A stretch of 42,806 bases of DNA from an uncultured Bacilli bacterium (GTDB lineage: Bacteria > Bacillota_I > Bacilli_A > RF39 > UBA660): positions 1-42,806 of the forward strand of contig CANQDV010000005.1 of NCBI GenBank assembly GCA_947593955.1, given 5' to 3'. The translations under genes were made by a program, and so were the position numbers. Position 1 is the stretch's first letter. Each line of letters opens with the position of its first letter. The notes beneath the pieces were generated by a model. It did not search any database and was not told the origin of the DNA. It was given only the letters and a program-made list of their open reading frames with translations. This document shows, piece by piece, positions 21,276-29,052 of the stretch.

Positions 21276-22194
21276 ATTTTCGCATCACTTCACTTAAAGT
21301 CGGAATAGAATATTGCCCACCTAATTTAGTTACTGATAGAGCTCCTGATATGTTAGCAATTTTTAAAGTCTTTATCATATCAAAACCATTAGCTATTGCA
21401 TAAGTAAAGGCTCCATGAAAAATATCGCCTGCACCAGTAGTATCAACTGCCTTTGTTTTTAATGTTGGAACAATTTTATATCCCTTATCATACACAAAGC
21501 ACCCTTTATCTTCTAAAGTAATGATAATCTTATTTTTAAAATCCCTTTGTAATTTACTATATATAGCAATTAAAGAAGTAAGATCATTAAAATCAATTTT
21601 CATCTTTGTGTATTCTTCTGCAAAATCTTTAGAACAAGCAATATAGTCAACTTGTCTTGCTAATTCTATAGTTGCTTCTTTTAATGATCCTGCATCAATT
21701 ATTTTAATAGCATCAGGATTATCTTTCATAACTCTAGTTGCAAATTCTCTTTCATAACCATCTAATAAAATAATGTCAAACTTTTCATTAGGGACAACAT
21801 CTTCAAGCATTAATTCTTTATCCCTGTTAGTAATAATCGTTCTACTTCCTACTTCTGTATTAACTAAAATATAACTTGAAGTAGTTCGACATCCTTTTTC
21901 ATTAATTAAATATTTTGTATTAATGTGGACTTTTTCCAATTCTGTACGAATTTTCTTGCCATAGTAATCATCTCCAACTACACCTGCAAAATAAGTTTCA
22001 ATTCCCCATTTAGCAAGTAAATAAGCACAATTACAAGCACTCCCCCCAATACATTCTATTTTATCACTTGACCTTGTCTTTTTATTCTCAATTGGAAAGT
22101 GATCTAATGGCAAAGTAATATCATATGCGGCTTGACCTATACATATTGCCTTCATCATTATCACCTTTATTTTATTATAGCAAAACAAGAGCAA
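21241..22194 (-). CDS. PfkB-family carbohydrate/nucleoside kinase
   Basis: 'CIGGSACNCAYLLAKWG' and 'AVDTTGAGDIFHGAFTYAI' motifs. Confidence 0.88.
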   Translation of the reverse strand: MLLFCYNKIKVIMMKAICIGQAAYDITLPLDHFPIENKKTRSSDKIECIGGSACNCAYLLAKWGIETYFAGVVGDDYYGKKIRTELEKVHINTKYLINEKGCRTTSSYILVNTEVGSRTIITNRDKELMLEDVVPNEKFDIILLDGYEREFATRVMKDNPDAIKIIDAGSLKEATIELARQVDYIACSKDFAEEYTKMKIDFNDLTSLIAIYSKLQRDFKNKIIITLEDKGCFVYDKGYKIVPTLKTKAVDTTGAGDIFHGAFTYAIANGFDMIKTLKIANISGALSVTKLGGQYSIPTLSEVMRKYDECSRPSQST

Positions 22195-22216
22195 ACTTCA
22201 AAGTGTTTTTTTGAAA

Positions 22217-23053
22217 TTAGTTCTCATTTTTTATTTCTTCTGTTAACTGCCAAATATTTTTCTCATTTTGGCCATCAGTCTTAACATCTTTTTTTAATGT
22301 TACTAAAATTCTTACTCCATATTCACCAACGTGATCAACAGCAACCATACCACTTTCACTAACATACCATAAATAATAACTTCCATTTTTAGTCGCTAAC
22401 CAATAAGGATTACCAACATTAACAATCGTATCATCAATCTTTTTATAACTAGTATCATCATTATAATATTTATCTAAATCTTCTTTAGATAAAATTTTAA
22501 CACTTTCACCAAATTTATTATCTAAATAATAATCAAAATTGATGTTTTCATCAGCACCCGTTAATATTTTCAAGCTTTTCTCATTAGTAGCACTTCCATA
22601 TCCATGATAATAACACATAGATATACCATTTTGAATCAAAGTAACTTGCCCATCATCTATACTAAATACTCGCCATCCCGATGACTTAACATTATTATAA
22701 TCACACGTTACACTATTATTTCTACTTGTCTTTTCCGTATATCCCCCAAAAGTATAAGCTTTAGAACGATTAGGAACTGCCACTGTTTCTTCCCAAACCC
22801 CGGCATCATAATTGACATAATCACCAACTTTTACCTTTTCACTTAATAAATATAATACAGGCTTACGTGTAAAAGTAATGTTAATAACTCCCCCACCTAT
22901 AAGAGCTAAAATAATTCCCAATATGATAAAGATGGTAGATATTATAATAATTACTATAGCGGTTTTATCTTTCTTTTTTTTCTTTTTCGTTTCTTTTCCT
23001 TCTACCAATGTTTTATCTATATCTTTTTCTTTTTTATTCTTTTTTACCTTCAT
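22217..23053 (-). CDS. Membrane-anchored extracellular protein, related in domain type to 41316..42806
   Basis: Lys-rich N-terminus, TM, 'VKVGDYVNYDAG', 'SSGWRVFSIDDGQVTLIQ', 'YGVRILVTLKK'. Confidence 0.6.
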   Translation of the reverse strand: MKVKKNKKEKDIDKTLVEGKETKKKKKKDKTAIVIIIISTIFIILGIILALIGGGVINITFTRKPVLYLLSEKVKVGDYVNYDAGVWEETVAVPNRSKAYTFGGYTEKTSRNNSVTCDYNNVKSSGWRVFSIDDGQVTLIQNGISMCYYHGYGSATNEKSLKILTGADENINFDYYLDNKFGESVKILSKEDLDKYYNDDTSYKKIDDTIVNVGNPYWLATKNGSYYLWYVSESGMVAVDHVGEYGVRILVTLKKDVKTDGQNEKNIWQLTEEIKNEN

Positions 23054-23139
23054 AACTCCTCACCACTCTACTATTTAAATTTTATCATTTATATAAAATA
23101 AGGGCAAGAAAAAAATCGTATTTGCATGATTATTATTGT

Positions 23140-23168
23140 AAAAAAGAACTATGATTGTAGTTCTTTTT
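23140..23168 (-). terminator. Rho-independent terminator
   Basis: AAAGAACTA-TGATTG-TAGTTCTTT inverted repeat. Confidence 0.55.
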
Positions 23169-24381
23169 AGGAATAGACACTTTCCGTTAAATCTTTTACT
23201 GCTGTCAAAATATAAGAAATCTTATACCATGTTTGTAAATTAGCTTCTCCTGTTACCTCTAATGAAAATACTTTTTGAAAAACACTTATTGCTTCTTTGG
23301 TATCACTATCAAATAAACCACTGGGATTAGGAATAACTGGTATACCTGGATAACTTCCCCTTATGTAGTTTAAAGCATTCTGTAACAAATAAACATCAAT
23401 ACCACAGCTTCCCTCTTTTAAAGTTGTAGTAAAAGAATATGGATAATTATCACTTATTTCAGCTTCATATATATTTACACTATCACCATAATAATATCTT
23501 AATATGTCTAATGCACTATATCCTCTATCACCCAACTCTTTAGAACCCCATTGACTTAAATATCCTGATTCATTAGTTTCACTTTTATAATGAGCAAGAA
23601 GAGGTTCTAATCTAATTCCAACTCTAATATAGTTATTAAATATTTCGTCGACAATCTTAGAAATCGGTTCAAATATCGTACCATTTCTCGTATATTTTTG
23701 ATCATAACTAGTAGTAGAAGTTATTGTAAAGTCATATCCCCTACTTTTATACCATTCAGTATATATTCTATTTAATGCAAAAGAAATAATAGCTAAAACG
23801 TTGGCTTTTATTGTTTCCTCTGGCCAAGTACTATAAATTTCACTTGAAGCTACATTTTTTACATAATCAATAAAAGATACTGTATAATTAGGAGCACTAG
23901 AATTACTAGGTATTCCATCATGCACTACTATATTAGTAGGTATTAATACGTCCTTTAATACAATGGGGGCAATACCATCGTCATCAGTAGGTCCATAAAT
24001 ATTAGCAGGATACTCCTCCCATAAAGTATTTGGAGTTACTACATAATTATTATTAGTTTCTCCATCATCAATAGAATTTAAATATACATCTTGAATAGAT
24101 GTTACCCCATCAAAAATCTGAACCCCTCTAATAGTTGTTGAATTAAGTCCTAAAGCCTCTACCCTAACATCATAAGTTTCATATGGTCTAACTTCATATT
24201 GTTCTTCTAAAGAATAACTTTCATTCACTGTTGCTAGAGAAATGAACTCACTCTCTCCATTTTCGTTTGTCTTTGTTTGAAAAATTTGATTATCATCTTT
24301 TAATATTGTAACAGTTGCATTTTTAACAGGATTAGCAACATTATCACCATATACATTAACTTTTAGATAACCTTCGTTCAT
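23167..24381 (-). CDS. SpoIID-like protein with N-terminal carboxypeptidase-regulatory-like domain and C-terminal peptidoglycan-binding domain
   Basis: 'GYLKVNVYGDNVANPVKNATVTI', SpoIID-like 'YVKNVASSEIYSTWPEETIKANVLAIISFALNRI', C-terminal 'GIDVYLLQNALNYI...GLFDSDTKEAISVFQKVFSLEVTGEANLQTW'. Confidence 0.7.
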   Translation of the reverse strand: MNEGYLKVNVYGDNVANPVKNATVTILKDDNQIFQTKTNENGESEFISLATVNESYSLEEQYEVRPYETYDVRVEALGLNSTTIRGVQIFDGVTSIQDVYLNSIDDGETNNNYVVTPNTLWEEYPANIYGPTDDDGIAPIVLKDVLIPTNIVVHDGIPSNSSAPNYTVSFIDYVKNVASSEIYSTWPEETIKANVLAIISFALNRIYTEWYKSRGYDFTITSTTSYDQKYTRNGTIFEPISKIVDEIFNNYIRVGIRLEPLLAHYKSETNESGYLSQWGSKELGDRGYSALDILRYYYGDSVNIYEAEISDNYPYSFTTTLKEGSCGIDVYLLQNALNYIRGSYPGIPVIPNPSGLFDSDTKEAISVFQKVFSLEVTGEANLQTWYKISYILTAVKDLTESVYS

Positions 24382-24394
24382 ATTACACCTCTTT

Positions 24395-24410
24395 ATATTA
24401 TATATAATAT
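24395..24410. promoter_or_regulatory. 16-bp perfect palindrome in the divergent intergenic region
   Basis: ATATTATATATAATAT between the starts of 23167..24381 (-) and 24450 (+). Confidence 0.4.
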
Positions 24411-24449
24411 CTTGCTAATAAATGAATATAATTCAATGGGTGACTAATA

Positions 24450-25163
24450 ATGAATGATATCTTAGAATTAGGTTCAATTGGTGATGATGTTAAAATACTA
24501 CAAGAAAAGTTAAAAATTTTAGGTTTTTATAACGCTATTGTTACAGGAAGTTTCGGATTATCGACAGAAGTTGGTGTCAAAGCTTTTCAAGAACAATATG
24601 GTCTAAACGTTACTGGTATTGTCGATAATGAAACCTGGAATTTATTATATGAATTAACATCACCTAGAATTGCACCAATAAGTCTTTATCCAACTTTAAG
24701 TTATGGAAGTACTGGCGAATATGTTAGAGATTTACAAGAAAAACTAAAAACACTTTTATATTATACTGGCAATATTAATTCTAATTTTGACTTGGAAACA
24801 GAAAATGCTGTTAAAAGATTACAAATGAATAATAATTTAACAGCAACAGGTGTAGTAAATAATAGTACATGGAATGTAATAAATTATTTATATGGTAATT
24901 TAAATAGTTGTGTCACAGATAATGATGAAAATCTTGATAATGATAATTATACAAATTATACCGTTAGTAATGGAGATACTTTATACTCTATTGCTAGACG
25001 TTTTGATACGACTGTTGATGCTATTAAAACACTCAATAATTTAACTAGTAATACTTTATATATTGGGCAAGTATTAAAAATACCAACCTCTAACGAAAGC
25101 GATTACTTTACTTATACCGTTAATAGTGGGGATAGAATTTTTATGGGAAATAATGAATGTTGA
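24450..25163 (+). CDS. 5' part of an interrupted cell-wall/spore protein: two PG_binding_1 domains plus LysM
   Basis: 'LGSIGDDVKILQEKLKILGFY...VGVKAFQEQYGLNVTGIVDNETW' twice, then 'YTVSNGDTLYSIARRFDTTVDAIKTLNNLTSNTLYIGQVLKIP'; second LysM broken after NSGD and read into RIFMGNNEC-stop. Confidence 0.88.
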   Translation: MNDILELGSIGDDVKILQEKLKILGFYNAIVTGSFGLSTEVGVKAFQEQYGLNVTGIVDNETWNLLYELTSPRIAPISLYPTLSYGSTGEYVRDLQEKLKTLLYYTGNINSNFDLETENAVKRLQMNNNLTATGVVNNSTWNVINYLYGNLNSCVTDNDENLDNDNYTNYTVSNGDTLYSIARRFDTTVDAIKTLNNLTSNTLYIGQVLKIPTSNESDYFTYTVNSGDRIFMGNNEC

Positions 25164-25250
25164 TAAAACAATAAAACAAACCATTTGATTTATTAGAAAA
25201 AAAGTTTATAATAAGGAATAAAGAAAATATATTGAAAAATAGGTGGATAT

Positions 25251-25580
25251 ATGATTAATAGAAATTTAATTAGTGATTTTGCTAATATTATTGGTAATTT
25301 AAGAATTGCTATTGATTTGGACTCATTAAAAGAAGCAAAAAATGATTATGAAATGGTTCTAAATGAATTATTAAAATGGGTTAATTATTATTATAAAAAT
25401 AAAAATTTAGATATAGTTACTCATGATGATTCATTAAAAATACATAGCTTATTAGAAGAAATAAAAAATAAATTAATTCCTAATAAGCAAATAGGAATGG
25501 AATCAATGTTATCAGATAATATTTTAATTAGGTATGAAGTAATTATTAAAACAATAAATGAGGAAAGAGGTAATTTTTAA
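25251..25580 (+). CDS. Hypothetical cargo protein
   Basis: 109-aa ORF, TAATG overlap with next ORF. Confidence 0.65.
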   Translation: MINRNLISDFANIIGNLRIAIDLDSLKEAKNDYEMVLNELLKWVNYYYKNKNLDIVTHDDSLKIHSLLEEIKNKLIPNKQIGMESMLSDNILIRYEVIIKTINEERGNF

Positions 25581-26155
25581 TGGGAAGAGATAAATATGGA
25601 CATTATACAAACGATGAAGAAATAGAACTTAGAGCTTCTATAGATAAATATGGTAAGGATCATATTGATATTTATGATCGTTGTCCTGCCGAAAATGATG
25701 ATCATGATTCAATTCATATTGATTATGATAGTAATACTGGCAAAGGAACAATTGTTGATACAACAGATGGAGATAAAGAAACGACTGATACGCAGTGTTA
25801 TTTAACTTCTGCATGTATGAGATATTTTCAAAAAAGTTTTGATGATAATTGTTATGAATTAACAGTGCTAAGATGGTTTAGAGATAAATTTGTTTCAAAA
25901 GAAGATATAGATCATTATTATGAAGTAGCACCAGTAATCGTTGAATCTATCAATAAAGAGGAACAAGCAAATATTATTTATGAATATATTTATGAAAATA
26001 TAGTTGATTATTGTGTTAAACAAATTGAAAAAGAAAATTATGATGAGGCCTACAGCAGATATAAAATTAGTGTTATAGTATTAGAAAAACAATTTGCAAA
26101 ACCAGCATTAATAAATAGATTTGTCAAAACTTTAAAATTAAAAATTAATAATTAG
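25580..26155 (+). CDS. Cargo protein with C-terminal CFI-box-like Cys-rich conserved domain
   Basis: 'CYLTSACMRYFQKSFDDNCYELTVLRWFRDKFV'. Confidence 0.65.
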   Translation: MGRDKYGHYTNDEEIELRASIDKYGKDHIDIYDRCPAENDDHDSIHIDYDSNTGKGTIVDTTDGDKETTDTQCYLTSACMRYFQKSFDDNCYELTVLRWFRDKFVSKEDIDHYYEVAPVIVESINKEEQANIIYEYIYENIVDYCVKQIEKENYDEAYSRYKISVIVLEKQFAKPALINRFVKTLKLKINN

Positions 26156-26166
26156 AAAAATGAATT

Positions 26167-26193
26167 ATCCTATAATAAATTAGGATTTTTTTA
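26167..26193 (+). terminator. Rho-independent terminator of the cargo operon
   Basis: ATCCTA-TAATAAAT-TAGGAT followed by TTTTTT. Confidence 0.65.
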
Positions 26194-26307
26194 TGCTTTT
26201 ATATTTTTTTATAAATGATATATACAATATCTTTCTTAGAACTTAATCCTTTTTGTTGGAAAAATATATAAAAAGGATAATATTAATATTACTAAATGAG
26301 ATATTAA

Positions 26308-26345
26308 AACCATAGAATTTATTGGAGGTATAAAACTCTATGGTT
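26308..26345 (+). promoter_or_regulatory. Hairpin with SD in the loop and start codon in the stem
   Basis: Perfect 9-bp stem AACCATAGA(26308-26316)/TCTATGGTT(26337-26345); loop contains TTGGAGG; ATG at 26340-26342. Confidence 0.55.
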
Positions 26346-26507
26346 AAATACAAAGTTAATTTAAATTTTAAAGAAAATGGTAAATCGTTAAATGAAATAA
26401 TAGTTAATGTATTAAAAATAGAATTAGAAAAACGAACCTATATGAATGTCAATATTTTAAGTAAAGAATCTACTTTTTATCCTCAAAATGGAAGGAGTAC
26501 CACTTAA
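26340..26507 (+). CDS. 55-aa protein upstream of recombinase (not in the ORF track)
   Basis: ATG with GGAGG SD; MVKYKVNLNFKENGKSLNEIIVNVLKIELEKRTYMNVNILSKESTFYPQNGRSTT; ends 6 nt before the ATG of the recombinase ORF. Confidence 0.6.
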   Translation: MVKYKVNLNFKENGKSLNEIIVNVLKIELEKRTYMNVNILSKESTFYPQNGRSTT

Positions 26508-26512
26508 GTCTT

Positions 26513-28072
26513 ATGAATAATAATTATAATGTAGGACTTTATATAAGATTATCAAGAGATGATGGCAATATTGAATCAGATAGTATTGTTAGTCAAAGAA
26601 GTTTACTTAATCAATATGTAAAAGAAAACAATTATAAAGTTATTGATGAATATGTCGATGATGGTTTTACAGGGACTAATTTTGATAGACCTGCATTCAA
26701 AAGAATGATTAAAGACATTGAACTAAGCAAAATAAATATGATTATTACCAAAGATATGTCAAGATTAGGTAGAGATTATATTGGTACTGGCGAACTTATT
26801 GAAAAATATTTTCCCAATAATAACATCAGATATATTGCCATTAATGATGGAATAGATACATTCATAGATAATACTAATAATGATATTGCTCCTTTTAAAG
26901 CTATAATGAATGATATGTATGCTAAAGATATTTCTAAAAAAGTAAAAACAAGTTTACATTCAAGAATGAAAGATGGATTATATGTGTCTGGTAGATGTCC
27001 ATTTGGTTATATGAAAGATCCTAATAATAAAAATCATTTAATAATAAATGATGAACAAGCTATGACTGTTAAATTAATCTTCGATTTAGCCCTTAAAGGT
27101 CATACTTATCATTACATTGCTGAGTATTTAAGCAATCAAAAAATAAAAACACCTGCATCTTACTATAATTATGTTTGGAATACCAAATGTACTAATTTGT
27201 CCTGTGTTAGTCAAGATAAAGGCGTTTGGGTCGATACAACTGTTAAAGCCATTTTAACAAATCAAATCTATGTAGGAGATATAGTTCAAGGTAAAACCCA
27301 AAAGATAAATTACAAACTTAAAAAGACTATTAAAAACAATCCTAAAGACTATATCATTGTCGAAAATACTCATGAAGCAATTATTGACAGAGATACTTTT
27401 AATTATATACAAACCCTACTCCCTAAAAATGTTAAAAGACCAGAAAAGAAAAGATTTTATTTATTAGATGGGCTTTTATATTGTGGAGATTGTAAACACC
27501 GAATAACAATAAGATATCAAAATAAAACAGGAAGAAGTTATACTAGTTGTGACTATTATAGAACTTACTCTAAATATCATGTTTGTACAACTCATACTAA
27601 TAATTATGAAATATTAGAAAAAATAATTTTAGATAATATTAAGGATGTATGTAAAAATTATTTAAATAAAAATAAAATAAAAGATTCTATTAAAAATATA
27701 ACTTTTGAGAATAATAATTTAAAAATTGAAAAACATATCAACAATTTAGAAATTACAAATGGTAAACTAACTGAAAATCTTGATAAAACTTATATGGATA
27801 TGTTAAAAGGAATTATTGATGAAAAACAATATATAAGAGTAAGTGACAATATAAAAAAAGAAATAGATGATAATAAAAAGTATATTGATAATCTTAAAAA
27901 TCAAAATCAAAAATCAAACAAAATAGATAACAAAAAAATAGAAAAATATATTAGTGAGTTTTTATCATTAGAAAATCCGACTAGAGAATTAATAATAAAT
28001 TTAGTTGAAAAAATTTATATCTATCAAGATAAAACAATTGATATTATATTTACATTTAAAAATATTGTATAA
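26513..28072 (+). CDS. Large serine recombinase (TnpX-like)
   Basis: Resolvase N-terminus 'GLYIRLSRDDG...SDSIVSQRSLL...VDDGFTGTNFDRPAF...TKDMSRLGRDYI', recombinase domain, zinc ribbon 'CGDCKHRITIRY...SCDYYRTYSKYHVCTTH'. Confidence 0.95.
   Translation: MNNNYNVGLYIRLSRDDGNIESDSIVSQRSLLNQYVKENNYKVIDEYVDDGFTGTNFDRPAFKRMIKDIELSKINMIITKDMSRLGRDYIGTGELIEKYFPNNNIRYIAINDGIDTFIDNTNNDIAPFKAIMNDMYAKDISKKVKTSLHSRMKDGLYVSGRCPFGYMKDPNNKNHLIINDEQAMTVKLIFDLALKGHTYHYIAEYLSNQKIKTPASYYNYVWNTKCTNLSCVSQDKGVWVDTTVKAILTNQIYVGDIVQGKTQKINYKLKKTIKNNPKDYIIVENTHEAIIDRDTFNYIQTLLPKNVKRPEKKRFYLLDGLLYCGDCKHRITIRYQNKTGRSYTSCDYYRTYSKYHVCTTHTNNYEILEKIILDNIKDVCKNYLNKNKIKDSIKNITFENNNLKIEKHINNLEITNGKLTENLDKTYMDMLKGIIDEKQYIRVSDNIKKEIDDNKKYIDNLKNQNQKSNKIDNKKIEKYISEFLSLENPTRELIINLVEKIYIYQDKTIDIIFTFKNIV
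28040..28064 (+). repeat. 25-bp direct repeat, copy 1 (3' end of recombinase CDS)
   Basis: GATATTATATTTACATTTAAAAATA identical to 28498-28522. Confidence 0.9.
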
Positions 28073-28108
28073 TACTTTGTAGAAAGATAAAGAAAGGAAA
28101 ATAATAAT

Positions 28109-28450
28109 ATGAACCATGAAATGAAATTACAACCTAAGTATTATAATTTTATACTTAATGGAACCAAAAGAATTGAAATTAGACTTAATGACGAAAAAAG
28201 GCGGAAAATTGCAATTGGGGATACCATCAAATTTTTAAAAGAACCAGAATTAAATGAATTTTTCGAAGCTAAAGTTATTGGCTTATTAAGATATAACACT
28301 TTTGAAGATATGTTTAAAGATTTTGATATTTCTATTTTGGCAGATAGTTCAATGACTAAAGAAGAATTAATAAAAGTTCTTGAACAATTTTATCCCAAAG
28401 ATAAGCAAAAACAATATGGTGTTCTAGGAATAAGGATTGAATTAGTATAA
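28109..28450 (+). CDS. ASCH-domain protein
   Basis: 'MKLQPKYYNFILNGTKRIEIRLNDEKRRKIAIGDTIKF...YGVLGIRIE' ASCH signature. Confidence 0.85.
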   Translation: MNHEMKLQPKYYNFILNGTKRIEIRLNDEKRRKIAIGDTIKFLKEPELNEFFEAKVIGLLRYNTFEDMFKDFDISILADSSMTKEELIKVLEQFYPKDKQKQYGVLGIRIELV

Positions 28451-28497
28451 GACAATTTGATATATAAAATAACATTATTCAATATCTACTTTAAATA

Positions 28498-28522
28498 GAT
28501 ATTATATTTACATTTAAAAATA
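28498..28522 (+). repeat. 25-bp direct repeat, copy 2 (near right element end)
   Basis: Same 25 bp as 28040-28064, reading DIIFTFKNTT-stop in the recombinase frame. Confidence 0.9.
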
Positions 28523-28543
28523 CTACATAAAAAAGGTATCTGG

Positions 28544-28970
28544 TGATACCTTATATGCTATTGCTAGACGTTTTGATACAACAGTTGATACTATTAAAAC
28601 ACTTAACAATTTGACTAGTAATACTTTATCTATTGGACAAATTTTAAAAATACCAGCAGCTAATAATAATTATATTACTTATATAGTAAATAGTGGTGAC
28701 ACTTTATATGCTATTGCTAGGCGTTTTAATACGACGGTTGATGCTATTAAAACCCTTAATAACTTAACTAGTAATACGTTATCAATTGGACAAATTTTAA
28801 AAATACCAACAACTACTAATAATTATATTACTTATATAGTAAATAGTGGTGATACTTTATATGCTATTGCTAGATATTATAATACGACTGTTGATGCTAT
28901 TAAAACGCTTAATAATTTGACTAGTAATACTTTATCGATTGGGCAAGTATTATTAATACCTGATAATTAG
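28544..28970 (+). pseudogene. 3' part of the interrupted LysM gene (rest of LysM2, LysM3, LysM4)
   Basis: Frame matches the 24450 ORF; reads (GD)TLYAIARRFDTTVDTIKTLNNLTSNTLSIGQILKIP... through two further LysM repeats to stop; no plausible own start. Confidence 0.88.
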
Positions 28971-29052
28971 TGTCAACCTTAAAGAAAAAAATGATGTTTT
29001 GCTATGAAAGATAAGTTAATATGTTATAATTTGTCTAGAGAGGAGTTTTTAT

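Larger units (their letters stand above)
25130..28543. mobile_element. Serine-recombinase element integrated inside the LysM gene (3414 bp)
   Basis: LysM homology stops at GG(25128-25129)GGATA and resumes in the same domain and frame at GG(28542-28543)TGATA; carries a large serine recombinase; inner ends form an imperfect inverted repeat. Confidence 0.9.

Noticed and set aside
26246-26278. ATCCTTTTT...AAAAAGGAT inverted repeat considered as a recombinase accessory site
   Set aside because: Equally explained as a second terminator-like hairpin or AT-rich chance pairing; no evidence of binding.
28611-28970. Tracked ORF as an independent LysM protein
   Set aside because: The start is an internal TTG in a LysM repeat; the open frame and homology extend upstream to the element end at 28544 and match the 24450 ORF.
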